Part shown: positions 34,738-44,571 of the stretch, piece after piece | How positions within the stretch are numbered: the stretch's first letter is position 1 | How the letters are laid out: each line of letters opens with the position of its first letter | DNA from: Phenylobacterium sp. | GTDB taxonomy: Bacteria; Pseudomonadota; Alphaproteobacteria; Caulobacterales; Caulobacteraceae | NCBI RefSeq assembly: GCF_030646615.1 | Contig: NZ_JAUSLG010000027.1 | Span: 1-44,571 of the forward strand | Length of the DNA: 44,571 bases | Direction: 5' to 3' | Program-made: the position numbers and the translations under genes | Notes under the pieces: model-generated | What the model saw: the letters and a program-made list of their open reading frames with translations, nothing else | The model's database searches: none | What the model was told of the DNA's origin: nothing

Positions 34738-35094
34738 ATGCTGGCCAAGTTCATCGTCCGCGCCGTCTTCGCCGCCATCGGCCTGTGGCTGGCCTCGATC
34801 ATGGTGGCGGGTCTCGCCTTCACCGACACCGGCAGCCTGATCCTGGCGGCCATCCTGCTGGGGCTGGTCAACGCCGTCCTGCGGCCGATCCTGTTCATCC
34901 TGACCCTGCCGCTGACCCTGATCACGCTCGGCCTGTTCCTGCTGATCCTCAACGCCGCCATGATCGGCCTGGTGGCCCTGCTGCTGGATGGCTTCATCGT
35001 CGATGGCCTGTGGCCGGGCCTGGTGGCCGCCATCGTCACCGGCCTGACCAGCTGGATCGGCCACATGATCATCCGCGACGACAAGGGCCGCTAA
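34738..35094 (+). CDS. Phage-holin-like (YvlD/DUF360-type) membrane protein
   Basis: A 118-residue protein with four hydrophobic helices. The pattern ILLGLVNAVLRPILFILTLP followed by LTLITLGLFLLILNA is characteristic of the YvlD/phage_holin_4_2 family. These are chromosomal membrane proteins, not phage lysis genes, of unknown function. The ATG follows a GGGGGACC site. It converges with groEL and shares its terminator. Confidence 0.88.
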   Translation: MLAKFIVRAVFAAIGLWLASIMVAGLAFTDTGSLILAAILLGLVNAVLRPILFILTLPLTLITLGLFLLILNAAMIGLVALLLDGFIVDGLWPGLVAAIVTGLTSWIGHMIIRDDKGR

Positions 35095-35107
35095 GCGCCC
35101 ATAGAAA

Positions 35108-35135
35108 AAGGGCGGAGCCGTGAGGCTCCGCCCTT
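35108..35135 (-). terminator. Rho-independent terminator of groES-groEL
   Basis: A 12-base perfect stem (AAGGGCGGAGCC at 35108-35119 with GGCTCCGCCCTT at 35124-35135, loop GTGA). Read on the minus strand it is followed by a short U-run (TTTTTC), so it fits groEL best. Confidence 0.88.
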
Positions 35136-35167
35136 CTCGTCTCGAGAAAGCTTGGGAGGGCTTGGAC

Positions 35168-36853
<1,686 letters not shown>

Positions 36854-36929
36854 TCATCCCGGATCGCGCGCCTTGGCCGTATGTCTTCACCCGCCTTGCG
36901 GCGGGCCGGATCGGCGAGGGGCCGGGGTC

Positions 36930-37217
36930 TTAGTCGAGGACGCCCAGGACGTCGCTTTCCTTCATGATCAGCAGGTCTTCACCTTCGAGCTTGATCTCGG
37001 TGCCGGACCATTTGCCGAACAGGATGCGATCGCCGGTCTTGACGTCCAGGGGCTGGACCTTGCCGCTCTCGTCACGGGCGCCGGGGCCCACGGCGATGAT
37101 CTCGCCTTCCTGCGGCTTCTCTTTCACCGTGTCGGGGATGATGATCCCGCCCTTGGTCTTCTGTTCTTCCTCGACACGCCGGACGAGGACGCGGTCTCCC
37201 AAAGGACGAAACGCCAT
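36930..37217 (-). CDS. groES: Co-chaperonin GroES (HSP10)
   Basis: A 95-residue lid subunit. [21 protein letters not shown] is the family signature containing the start of the mobile loop (GGIIIPDT), with [21 protein letters not shown] at the C-terminal side. It caps GroEL as a heptamer. It is first in the operon, downstream of a CIRCE element and a sigma-type promoter. Confidence 0.98.
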   Translation of the reverse strand: MAFRPLGDRVLVRRVEEEQKTKGGIIIPDTVKEKPQEGEIIAVGPGARDESGKVQPLDVKTGDRILFGKWSGTEIKLEGEDLLIMKESDVLGVLD

Positions 37218-37283
37218 GTTGGTCTTGCTCCATTCGGAACTATTGCGAATTGCGATGAGGCTAGCCCCCGCGGTCGGCGCACA

Positions 37284-37310
37284 TTAGCAGCCGCCGACCC
37301 TGAGTGCTAA
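37284..37310 (-). promoter_or_regulatory. CIRCE operator upstream of groES
   Basis: On the minus strand, TTAGCACTC-N9-GGCTGCTAA. The first half is a perfect CIRCE arm and the second has two changes from GAGTGCTAA. CIRCE is the binding site of the HrcA repressor of heat-shock operons. It lies 67 bases before the groES ATG. Confidence 0.9.
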
Positions 37311-37320
37311 CGCGGCCTGG

Positions 37321-37349
37321 AATTAGGCAGGCCGCCCCCGAGAGTCAAG
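37321..37349 (-). promoter_or_regulatory. Candidate groES promoter
   Basis: On the minus strand, CTTGAC (37344-37349) and CTAATT (37321-37326) are 17 bases apart, directly upstream of CIRCE. The -35 fits both the sigma-70 TTGAC type and the sigma-32 CTTGA type; the -10 is closer to sigma-70. Placement puts CIRCE at or just after the transcript start. Confidence 0.55.
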
Positions 37350-37454
37350 CTGGGCCATGCAGGTTCGGCGCCTGTCAGCCGCCCTCAAGACGGCCCCAGG
37401 AAATATGTCGGAAGCTTAACTGGATCGTGGCCATGGCCGTGCCTATCTGGGGGC

Positions 37455-37544
37455 CATGGTCAAGCTCTTCAAACTTCTCCCGGCGCTCGTGGCCCTGGCC
37501 GGCGTTCTCAGCCTGTTCGTCCTCACCCGGCCGGCCACCTTCTG
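37455..37544 (+). CDS. Possible 29-residue single-helix peptide
   Basis: A short frame (ATG 37455) encoding a hydrophobic peptide (LLPALVALAGVLSLFVL) between the groES promoter region and the TetR gene. No clear ribosome binding site and no family recognised. It may be translated or may be chance. Confidence 0.25.
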
Positions 37545-37615
37545 AGGCGCCTAGGGCGGCGTCTCCATCCCGGCGCTTGACCTTCGGGCCGCCGCCGTCC
37601 TCCACTGCGCTGATC

Positions 37616-38308
37616 ATGGGGAAATCATCCGCGACCGCGTCTGGGGCGACCCGGGGGCGCAGGCCCAAGGGCCAGGGCCCAGATCTGCGCGAAGCCATCC
37701 TGAACGCCGCCGAGGAACTGTTCTCCCGGCACGGCTTCTACGGGGTCACCGTGCGCCAGGTGGCCGCCGAGGCGGGCGTCGACACCGCCCTTATCCACTA
37801 CTATTTCGGCGCCAAGCGCGAACTGTTCGATGCGGTCTTCGCCCGGCGGGCGGAGATTCTCAACCGCGAGCGGCTCGAGGCCATGGCCGCCTATCAGGCG
37901 GCCCATCCGCATGATCTGAAGGCCGAAGGGGTCATCGAGGCCTTCATCGGGCCGCTGCTGGACCGCTCCATGACCCAGGATCCGGGCTGGAAGAACTATT
38001 TCCGTCTGGTCGCCCTGGTGAACAACACTCCAGCCTGGGGCGGCGAGACCATGCACCGCTTCTTTGATCCTGTGGTGCACAGGCTGATCGACACCCTGAA
38101 GGCGGCCCTGCCCGAGGCCGAGATCGACGACCTCTACTGGTGCTACCAGTTTCTCACGGGGGCGATGATGCTGGCCCTGTCGGAGACCGGGCGGATCGAT
38201 CAGTTGTCCGATGGTCTATGCCGCTCCTCGGACCTTCAGGCGGTGCGCGAGCGCCTGTTCGCCTACTGCGCCGCGGGCCTGGAAACCGTGGTCCGTCGCC
38301 GCGCCTGA
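37616..38308 (+). CDS. TetR/AcrR-family transcriptional regulator
   Basis: A 230-residue repressor-type protein. The N-terminal helix-turn-helix covers about residues 25-70 (LREAILNAAEELFSRHGFYG, VRQVAAEAGVDTALIHYYFG), followed by a helical ligand/dimer domain resembling the CerR-type C-terminal domain (WKNYFRLVALVNNTPAWG). The ATG at 37616-37618 is chosen because the basic RGRRPKG arm follows; a longer frame overlaps the groES promoter. It precedes the TonB-dependent receptor by 175 bases, where two inverted-repeat sites lie, so it probably represses that receptor and the MFS gene behind it. The inducer is unknown. Confidence 0.88.
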   Translation: MGKSSATASGATRGRRPKGQGPDLREAILNAAEELFSRHGFYGVTVRQVAAEAGVDTALIHYYFGAKRELFDAVFARRAEILNRERLEAMAAYQAAHPHDLKAEGVIEAFIGPLLDRSMTQDPGWKNYFRLVALVNNTPAWGGETMHRFFDPVVHRLIDTLKAALPEAEIDDLYWCYQFLTGAMMLALSETGRIDQLSDGLCRSSDLQAVRERLFAYCAAGLETVVRRRA

Positions 38309-38335
38309 CCCGACGTCCCGGCGAGTGTTGCGAAA

Positions 38336-38353
38336 ATTCACCAACTCGTCAAA
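38336..38353. promoter_or_regulatory. Candidate TetR operator, imperfect copy
   Basis: GCGAAAATTCACCAACTCGTCAA-like DNA (only the core given: TCACCA-ACT-CGTCA). It is an imperfect version of the palindrome at 38422-38435, in the opposite orientation, with the same A-rich flank. Confidence 0.4.
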
Positions 38354-38421
38354 AAACCGGCGCGCCCTCTCACCTGAGCCCTGGCGCAACGGCCCCGGTT
38401 GCAGGCACACTCGCCGCTAAT

Positions 38422-38435
38422 TCACCAGCTGGTGA
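38422..38435. promoter_or_regulatory. Candidate TetR operator, perfect palindrome
   Basis: TCACCAGCTGGTGA is a perfect 14-base palindrome, flanked by AAT on the left and GTTTTTGCG on the right, 49 bases before the receptor start. Position and size fit a dimeric TetR-family repressor site, most likely that of the regulator encoded just upstream. Confidence 0.6.
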
Positions 38436-38483
38436 GTTTTTGCGACGCCGCACCTCACAAAGCGGCGCGTTGGGGAGGATAAA

Positions 38484-40697
38484 ATGAATTCCATCTTCAA
38501 GGCTGCGCTCCTGGCGAGCGCGGCGATGGCGGCCATTCCAGGCGTCGCCGCCGCTCAGGCCCCCACGCCGGGGGTGGCCGTGGTCGAGGAACTGGTGGTC
38601 ACCGCGCGGCGGCGTGAGGAGTCCCTCAAGGACGTGCCTGTCGCCGTCACCGCCGTCACCGGCGAGCGCCTGGAGGCCACCGGCGCGGCCGACATCACCA
38701 CCCTGCAGCAATCGACTCCCAACCTCACCGTCCAGGTGGCCCGGGGCTCGAACTCGACCCTGATCTCCTTCATCCGCGGGGTCGGCCAGCAGGACCCCCT
38801 CTGGGGCTTCGAGCCGGGGGTCGGCCTCTATGTGGACGACGTCTACATCGCCCGCCCGCAGGGCGCGGTCCTCGACATCTTCGACATTGAACGGATGGAG
38901 GTCCTTCGCGGACCCCAGGGCACGCTCTATGGCCGCAACACCATCGGCGGGGCGATCAAGTATGTGACCGCCAAGATCGGCGGCGAGCCGGAGATGCGGT
39001 TCAAGGGCCAACTTGGCTCCTATAACCAGCGCGACTTCATCGGTTCGGCCAAGGGCATGGTCAGCGACAGCCTCGGCGTCGGCCTGACCTGGGCCAGCTT
39101 CGACCGGGACGGCTATGGCGACAACCTGACCACCGGGGCTGAGCACTATAACAAGGATGTGGCCGCGGCCCGGGCCACGGTGGAGTTTTCGCCCACCCCT
39201 GATCTCTTCTTCCGCCTGGCCGGCGACATCGTCACCGACCGGTCCAACCCCCGCCACGGCCACCGGGAAGTGGCCGCCTTCGACGCCTTGAACCAGCCGA
39301 TCCCCGGGGGCGAGGTCCTGCCCAACGTCTATGACACCCGGGCCGGCGCCGGCGACAAGAACCGGGTGGAGAGCCGCGGCGTCTCGCTGCTGGGCGAATG
39401 GTCGGCCAGCGACTCCCTGACCTTCAAGTCGATCTCGGCCTATCGCGCCGGCGAAACCGCCGGCGAGATCGACTTCGACACCCTGCCGGCCCCCTATCTG
39501 GACATCCCGGCCCGCTACAGCGACCACCAGTTCACCCAGGAGCTGCAGCTGCTCTATTCGGGCGACCGGGTGCAGGCGGTGGGCGGCCTGTTCTACCTGA
39601 GCGCCACGGCGGCCGGCGCGTTCGACACGGTGCTGAGCCAGGCGGCCCTGACCATCGCCACGGCCGGCCATGTGGACACCGAGAGCTGGTCGGCCTTCGC
39701 CGATGTGAGCTTCGATCTCACCGAGGCCCTGACCCTGTCCCTGGGGGGCCGCTACACCCGCGATGAGAAGACCGGGGTGGTCTATCGCCAGAACTTCACG
39801 GGCATCCGTTCGCCCCTGTTCGGCAATCCGCTGGCCGTGCCGGGCCTGGTGCGGTCGGACTTCACCAGCACCGACAGCTACGAGAAGTTCACCCCCCGGG
39901 TCAGCGTCAGCTACGATCTGAATTCCGAGCTGACCGGCTACGCCTCCTACAGCCAGGGCTTCAAATCCGGCGGCTTCGACATGCGGGCCGACGCCATCCT
40001 CACCCCCACCTCCCGGGACGGCTACGCGCCGGAGACGGTGGACTCCTACGAGGCCGGCCTGAAGGGCTATTTCTTCGACCGACGCCTGAGCCTGAACACC
40101 GCGGTCTTCTACGCCCAGTATCAGGACCAGCAGGTCACCTTGCAGACTCCGGTGGGCGCCTCCATCGCCAGCCAGGTGCTCAATGTCGGCGAATCCCACA
40201 TGTCGGGGGTCGAGGTGGAGGGCGTCGCCTATCTGACCCCGGATCTGAGCGCCAATTTCGCCCTGGGCTACATCAAGGCCGAGTTCGACGAGTATCGGGC
40301 GCTGAACCCGCTGACTGGCGTGGTGGAGGACTTCGCCGACAGCCGGGTGTTCCAGAACACCCCCGAATGGACCGGCGCCTTCAGCCTGACCTACCAGCGC
40401 GACCTGGGGGACAGGGGGAAGATCAGCTTTATCCCCTCGGCCGCCTACCGCTCGTCCTTCTCCATGTTCGAAATCCCGTCCCTGCTCGATCAGGGCGCCT
40501 ACTGGCTCTATGACGCCAGCCTGGTGTGGACCTCGGAAAGCGAGCGCTACCGGGTGGGCCTGCACGGCAAGAACCTGGGCGACGAGACCTACCGCATCGG
40601 GGGCTACAACTTCCCCGGCGGACTCTTCGCCAACTCCGTGACGGCCTATTACGGGCCGCCGCAGACGGTGACCCTCTCCCTCGAAGCGAAGTTCTAG
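38484..40697 (+). CDS. TonB-dependent outer-membrane receptor
   Basis: A 737-residue receptor. A signal peptide (LLASAAMAAIPGVAAAQA) is followed by a TonB-box-like segment (EELVVTARRREESL), a plug domain with VYIARPQGAVLDIFDIER and MEVLRGPQGTLYGRNTIGG, and a 22-strand-type barrel ending in Phe (VTLSLEAKF) as expected for BAM-dependent insertion. It takes up a ligand across the outer membrane using TonB energy. This plug type is common in Caulobacterales and Sphingomonadales receptors for plant- or aromatic-derived compounds; the ligand is unknown. GGAGG precedes the ATG. The TetR gene lies upstream and an MFS gene downstream, suggesting a regulated uptake unit. Confidence 0.93.
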   Translation: MNSIFKAALLASAAMAAIPGVAAAQAPTPGVAVVEELVVTARRREESLKDVPVAVTAVTGERLEATGAADITTLQQSTPNLTVQVARGSNSTLISFIRGVGQQDPLWGFEPGVGLYVDDVYIARPQGAVLDIFDIERMEVLRGPQGTLYGRNTIGGAIKYVTAKIGGEPEMRFKGQLGSYNQRDFIGSAKGMVSDSLGVGLTWASFDRDGYGDNLTTGAEHYNKDVAAARATVEFSPTPDLFFRLAGDIVTDRSNPRHGHREVAAFDALNQPIPGGEVLPNVYDTRAGAGDKNRVESRGVSLLGEWSASDSLTFKSISAYRAGETAGEIDFDTLPAPYLDIPARYSDHQFTQELQLLYSGDRVQAVGGLFYLSATAAGAFDTVLSQAALTIATAGHVDTESWSAFADVSFDLTEALTLSLGGRYTRDEKTGVVYRQNFTGIRSPLFGNPLAVPGLVRSDFTSTDSYEKFTPRVSVSYDLNSELTGYASYSQGFKSGGFDMRADAILTPTSRDGYAPETVDSYEAGLKGYFFDRRLSLNTAVFYAQYQDQQVTLQTPVGASIASQVLNVGESHMSGVEVEGVAYLTPDLSANFALGYIKAEFDEYRALNPLTGVVEDFADSRVFQNTPEWTGAFSLTYQRDLGDRGKISFIPSAAYRSSFSMFEIPSLLDQGAYWLYDASLVWTSESERYRVGLHGKNLGDETYRIGGYNFPGGLFANSVTAYYGPPQTVTLSLEAKF

Positions 40698-40709
40698 TAG
40701 AGCTTTAGC

Positions 40710-40736
40710 GGCCCGGCTTCCCTTGGGGGCCGGGCC
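40710..40736 (+). terminator. Weak hairpin after the receptor gene
   Basis: GGCCCGGC at 40710-40717 pairs with GCCGGGCC at 40729-40736. The following TTCGTCTGTTTT has only a partial U-run, so read-through into the MFS gene is likely. Confidence 0.5.
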
Positions 40737-40759
40737 TTCGTCTGTTTTGCGGAGCTCTG

Positions 40760-42076
40760 ATGGACATCTCCCCCGACCCCGCCGCCCGCCCCCCTTTGGG
40801 AATCCGGCCGAGCCGCTATCCGGTCACCGTCCTTGGCGTGCTGATCGTCGCCTATACCTTCAACTTCCTCGATCGCCAGATCCTCGGAATCCTGGCCGGC
40901 CCGATCAAGGCCGACCTGGGCCTCACCGACAGCCAGCTGGGGCTGATGGGCGGGCTGGCCTTCGCCCTCTTCTATACGGGCCTGGGCATCCCGGTGGCCT
41001 GGCTCGCCGACCGCTGGAGCCGCACCTGGATCATGACCGGGGCGCTCGCCCTGTGGAGCGGCTTCACCGCCCTGTGCGGTTTCGCCACCGGTTTCTGGAC
41101 CCTGTTCCTGGCCCGGATGGGGGTGGGGATCGGCGAGGCTGGCGGCGTGGCCCCGGCCTATTCCCTGATCGCCGACTACTTCCCCAAGACCCAGCGGGCC
41201 CGGGCGCTGGCGGCCTATTCCTTCGGCATCCCCATCGGTTCGGCCCTGGGCATCCTGTTCGGCGGCCTGATCGCCCACGCCATCGACTGGCGGGCGGCCT
41301 TCATCATTGTCGGGGCCCTCGGGATCGCCTTCGCCCCGATCTTCCGCCTGATCGTCAAGGAGCCCAGGCGTGGCGCCTATGACGCGCCGCCGGTCGCCCC
41401 CGTCCCGCCGCTCGCCGAACAGGCGCCGGCCGCGCCGCCCCCTGGGGCGGTGGCCCTGTTGCTGCGCAAGCCCAGCTTCTGGCTGATCTCCCTCGGGGCG
41501 GCGGCCTCTTCGGTCTGTGGCTACGGGGTGGCCTTCTGGCTGCCGTCCTTCTTCGAGCGCAGCCTGGGCATGAGCCTGGTGGACCGCTCCATCTTCCTGG
41601 GGATCATCACCCTGGTGGGCGGGGTGATCGGCGTCTGGGCCGGGGGCTGGCTGGGGGACCGCCTGGGCCCCAAGCGACCGGCCGCCTACCTGCTGGTGCC
41701 CGCCGGGGCCTTTCTGATCGCCCTGCCGTGCTTCTTCCTGGCTATCCAGTCGCAGTCCCTGGCCTTGGCCTTCGTGCTGTTCATCATCCCCCAGGGGTTG
41801 AACCTGGCCTGGCTGGGGCCGGTGATCACCGCGGTCCAGCACCTGGTCCCGGTGGCGCAGCGCTCCGTGGCCTCGGCCTGCTTCCTGTTCGTCAACAACC
41901 TGATCGGGCTCGGCCTGGGCACCTGGTATTTCGGCGCGGTCTCCGACGCCCTGACCCCGAGGTTTGGCGAGGAATCCCTGCGCTACGCCATCTATTCAGG
42001 GCTGGCCTTCTATCTGGTGGCCTCGGCCCTGTTCGTCCTCGGCGCCCGGCGGCTGAAGCACGACTGGGTGGCCTGA
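40760..42076 (+). CDS. MFS transporter (Spinster-like)
   Basis: A 438-residue, 12-helix inner-membrane transporter. The N-terminus (LIVAYTFNFLDRQILGILAG), the motif ADRWSRTWIM between helices 2 and 3, and GVGIGEAGGVAPAYSLIADYFP in helix 4 are typical of the Spinster/hexuronate-like branch common in Alphaproteobacteria. Between the two halves is a Pro/Ala-rich cytoplasmic loop. GGAG precedes the ATG. It starts 62 bases after the receptor and probably moves the same compound from periplasm to cytoplasm; this is inferred from position. It is convergent with the acyl-CoA dehydrogenase gene. Confidence 0.9.
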   Translation: MDISPDPAARPPLGIRPSRYPVTVLGVLIVAYTFNFLDRQILGILAGPIKADLGLTDSQLGLMGGLAFALFYTGLGIPVAWLADRWSRTWIMTGALALWSGFTALCGFATGFWTLFLARMGVGIGEAGGVAPAYSLIADYFPKTQRARALAAYSFGIPIGSALGILFGGLIAHAIDWRAAFIIVGALGIAFAPIFRLIVKEPRRGAYDAPPVAPVPPLAEQAPAAPPPGAVALLLRKPSFWLISLGAAASSVCGYGVAFWLPSFFERSLGMSLVDRSIFLGIITLVGGVIGVWAGGWLGDRLGPKRPAAYLLVPAGAFLIALPCFFLAIQSQSLALAFVLFIIPQGLNLAWLGPVITAVQHLVPVAQRSVASACFLFVNNLIGLGLGTWYFGAVSDALTPRFGEESLRYAIYSGLAFYLVASALFVLGARRLKHDWVA

Positions 42077-42111
42077 GTCCCCCAGTCGTCTCCACAGGCG
42101 CCGTCATCGCC

Positions 42112-43410
42112 TCAGCGCGAGCCCACAGGCACGCGCAGGGCGTCCTGCTCGGCGTCCAGCCTGGCCTGATGATCCCCGTACCTGGCCAGTTCCATTCGCG
42201 CGATGGTGCGGTTGTGGACCTCGTCGGGGCCGTCGGCCAGGCGCAGGGTGCGCTGTCCGGCATAGGCCTTGGCCAGGCCGAAGTCGCGGGTGACCCCGCC
42301 GCCGCCGTGGGCCTGGATGGCGTCGTCGATGATCTTAAGGGCCATGGTCGGCGCCTGGACCTTGATCATGGCGATCTCCAGGCGCGCCACCTTGTTGCCG
42401 GCCTTGTCCATCATGTCGGCCGCCTTCAGGCAGAGCAGGCGGGTCATCTCGATATCGATCCGGGCCCGGGCGACGCGCTCCTCCCAGACCGAGTGTTCGG
42501 AAATCGCCTTGCCGAAGGCGGTGCGGCTTCTCAGCCGTCGACACATCTTCTCCAGGGCCACCTCGGCCGCGCCAATGGTGCGCATGCAGTGGTGGATCCG
42601 GCCAGGCCCCAGACGCGCCTGGCTGATCTCGAAGCCACGCCCTTCGCCCAGCAGCAGGGCCTCGTCCACCGGAACGCGAACATCTTCCAGCACCACCTCG
42701 GCATGGCCGTGGGGGGCGTCGTCATAGCCGAACACCGGCAGCATCCGCACGATCTTCACGCCGGGCGCGTCGATGGGGACCAGCACCTGGCTCTGTTGCT
42801 GATGGCGCGGGGCGTCGAGGTCGGTCTTGCCCATGACCACGGCGACCTTGCAGCGGGGATCGCCCATGCCCGAGGACCACCATTTGCGGCCGTTGATCAC
42901 ATAGTGGTCGCCGTCGCGGACGATGCGGGTCTCGATATTGGTGGCGTCCGACGAGGCCACCTGGGGCTCGGTCATCAGGAAGGCCGAGCGGATCTCGCCG
43001 GTCATCAGCGGCGCCAGCCAGCGTTCCTTCTGGGCCAGGGTCCCGTAGCGGTTGAGGATCTCCATATTGCCGGTGTCGGGGGCCGAGCAGTTGAACACCT
43101 CGGCGGCGAACTCCACCCGTCCCATGATCTCGGCGAGGGGGGCGTATTCCAGATTGGTCAGCGGCTCGCCCTCGAAGACGAAGCTGTCCTCCACATGGGC
43201 CACGCCCGAGGACGGCGGCATGAACATGTTCCACAGCCCCGCGGCCCGGGCCTTGGCCTTCAGCGCCTCGATCACCGGCAGGACCTTCCACCGCGACCCC
43301 TCGGCCTGCTGGGCCTCATAGACCGGGACGGCGGGGAGCACGTGTTCGGCCATGAAGGCGCTCACCCGGGCGATCAGCGCCTTCTGCCGTGGCGAATATT
43401 CGAAATCCAT
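42112..43410 (-). CDS. Acyl-CoA dehydrogenase (ACAD10/11-like)
   Basis: A 432-residue flavoprotein. The N-terminal helical domain starts [20 protein letters not shown]. The middle domain has [13 protein letters not shown] and the FAD-contact region [20 protein letters not shown]. The C-terminal domain has [27 protein letters not shown] and [15 protein letters not shown], the last containing the active-site region typical of ACAD10/11-like enzymes. It oxidises an acyl-CoA to its enoyl form; chain specificity is unknown. The ATG at 43408-43410 has GGAAGG upstream; a longer frame passes into the operator region. It is paired divergently with a paralogue. Confidence 0.93.
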   Translation of the reverse strand: MDFEYSPRQKALIARVSAFMAEHVLPAVPVYEAQQAEGSRWKVLPVIEALKAKARAAGLWNMFMPPSSGVAHVEDSFVFEGEPLTNLEYAPLAEIMGRVEFAAEVFNCSAPDTGNMEILNRYGTLAQKERWLAPLMTGEIRSAFLMTEPQVASSDATNIETRIVRDGDHYVINGRKWWSSGMGDPRCKVAVVMGKTDLDAPRHQQQSQVLVPIDAPGVKIVRMLPVFGYDDAPHGHAEVVLEDVRVPVDEALLLGEGRGFEISQARLGPGRIHHCMRTIGAAEVALEKMCRRLRSRTAFGKAISEHSVWEERVARARIDIEMTRLLCLKAADMMDKAGNKVARLEIAMIKVQAPTMALKIIDDAIQAHGGGGVTRDFGLAKAYAGQRTLRLADGPDEVHNRTIARMELARYGDHQARLDAEQDALRVPVGSR

Positions 43411-43424
43411 GGTGGGCGCCTTCC

Positions 43425-43444
43425 GTTCAAACAAATGTTTGAAC
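43425..43444. promoter_or_regulatory. PsrA-box-like palindrome between two acyl-CoA dehydrogenase genes
   Basis: GTTCAAACAAATGTTTGAAC: arms GTTCAAAC (43425-43432) and GTTTGAAC (43437-43444) around AAAT. It fits the fatty-acid regulator PsrA consensus (G/C)AAAC-N2-4-GTTTG(C/G), a TetR-family site. It is only 15 bases upstream of the minus-strand gene and 150 before the plus-strand paralogue, so it could control both. Confidence 0.7.
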
Positions 43445-43593
43445 GCCTTTTAGGCCGCTCAGCCGAACAGGCGTTTGATTTTCAGCAATTCTGCGCCAAT
43501 GGTGGGGGACAGAACGATCCGGGCGCGCCTTGGCCTTTAAGGGGCTGGCCCCCGGCGCCCCAGCTTCAACGCCCATGTCCCCGGGAGGACCAC

Positions 43594-44571
43594 CATGAAC
43601 ATCGCTGCTGAAAAAGCCCAATCCAGCTTCGCGCTGAACCCGCAGGACGCGCTCAACGACCTCCGCATCTCCGAAAAGGCGCTGCCGCTCCTGAACCACG
43701 TGAAGAAGTTCATCGCCGAGGTGGTCCAGCCGATGAGCGTGGAATTCCACCGCCTGGGCGAGGGCAAGACCGACATCTGGTCCTATGCGCCGGGCCAGCT
43801 GGAAGTCCTCGAGGCGGCCAAGGACAAGGCCAAGGCCGAGGGCCTGTGGAACTTCTTCCTGCCCGACGCCGAGACCGGCGAGGGCCTGTCCAACCTCGAC
43901 TACGCCTATATCGCCGTCGAGCTTGGCAAGAATCCGATGGCCTCGGAGACCATGAACGGCGCCGCGCCGGACACCGGCAACATGGAAGTCCTGGAGCGCG
44001 TCGGCACGCCCGAGCAGAAGGAAAAGTGGCTGAAGCCGCTGCTGGAGGGCAAGATTCGCTCGGCCTTCGCCATGACCGAGCCGGACATGGCCTCGTCGGA
44101 CGCCAAGAACATCCGCATGCGCGCCACCCTGGTGGGCGACGAGTACGTCCTCAACGGCGAGAAGCACTACATCTCCGGCGCCGGCGACCCGCGCTGCAAG
44201 GTGATGATCACCATGGTGCAGACCAGCCCCGAGGGTCCGCCCCACCTGCGCCAGTCCCAGATCCTGGTCCCCATGGACACCCCAGGCGTCAAGGTGGTCG
44301 GGCCGATGAACGTCTTCGGCGATCCCGACGCGCCCCACGGCCACATGCACATCGTGTTCGACAATGTCCGCGTGCCGGCCTCGAACATGCTGCTGGGCGA
44401 GGGCCGAGGCTTCGAGATCAGCCAGCTGCGCCTGGGTCCGGGCCGGATCCACCACTGCATGCGCGCCATCGGCCAGGCCGAGAAGGCGCTCGACCTGATG
44501 GTCACCCGCGGCCTGACCCGCGAGGCCTTCGGCAAGCCGATCATCCAGCTGGGCGGCAATGTGGAAATCGT
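43594..44571 (+). CDS. Acyl-CoA dehydrogenase (ACAD10/11-like), 3' end outside window
   Basis: The first 326 codons of a paralogue of the preceding gene; the frame is open to the window edge. Matching segments include [51 protein letters not shown] and [19 protein letters not shown]. The C-terminal active-site region lies beyond the window. GGGAGGACCACC before ATG 43594 is a strong start. It is read divergently from its paralogue, with 183 bases between that contain the PsrA-like palindrome. It probably oxidises an acyl-CoA; the substrate may differ from the paralogue's. Confidence 0.93.

Noticed and set aside
34738..35094. Prophage holin
   Set aside because: The family name mentions holin, but the gene is a widespread chromosomal YvlD-type membrane protein and no phage genes are nearby.
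38370..40565. Minus-strand frame of 731 codons
   Set aside because: It is antisense to the TonB-dependent receptor; composition is typical of a shadow frame.

Overview
The window is high-GC DNA with Caulobacterales (Alphaproteobacteria) character, most like Caulobacter or Phenylobacterium. Supporting this are an RcdA-type CtrA-degradation adaptor next to rpmE, the block zapA / 6S RNA locus / 5-formyltetrahydrofolate cyclo-ligase / ymdB, a TonB-dependent receptor, and the alphaproteobacterial families DUF1192, DUF1465 and DUF4164. The genus is an inference; no rRNA or tRNA gene was seen.

Layout. 1-3.1 kb: a fatty-acid oxidation gene (FadJ/FadB-like) interrupted by an in-frame amber codon, an SDR oxidoreductase, and a regulator with two TetR DNA-binding domains in one chain. 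3.1-7.8 kb: three consecutive paralogous GPH-type (MelB-like) sugar/cation symporters on the minus strand, preceded by about 470 bases without a gene that hold several inverted repeats. 8.2-15.2 kb: housekeeping genes, namely quinone oxidoreductase, a DUF1192 protein, rcdA, rpmE, an MsbA-like ABC exporter, a periplasmic GDPD, an inositol monophosphatase and thiE. 15.2-17.8 kb: a cyanide-insensitive-type bd oxidase operon (cydA-cydB plus an overlapping 50-codon DUF2474 gene). 17.9-18.8 kb: bfd and bfr, each preceded by a TGCAA-N5-TTGCA-type operator. 18.8-26.1 kb: a central-carbon cluster on the minus strand, transcribed tkt-purT-GNAT-gap-pgk-fba. 26.2-26.9 kb: a DUF4164 coiled-coil protein and zapA.

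26.9-32.5 kb is the accessory part and the most interesting. The 6S RNA locus and fau, normally adjacent, are separated by about 5.5 kb. This stretch carries a GFA-fold protein, an orphan 550-residue protein, an esterase, a HEPN/AbiU2-like protein and a small membrane-anchored protein. It also holds two copies of a sequence starting in the 3' arm of the putative 6S RNA, and three fau-related segments: a decayed internal remnant, a 163-base near-perfect 5' copy, and the intact gene. Each cargo block ends in fau sequence, as if blocks were added stepwise at one site. No integrase or transposase is visible.

33.0-37.3 kb: ymdB, an EF-hand protein, a small holin-like membrane protein, and groES-groEL under a CIRCE operator. 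37.6-42.1 kb: a TetR regulator, a TonB-dependent receptor and an MFS transporter, with a palindromic operator pair between regulator and receptor. 42.1-44.6 kb: two divergent ACAD10/11-like acyl-CoA dehydrogenases around a PsrA-box-like palindrome; the second runs off the window end.
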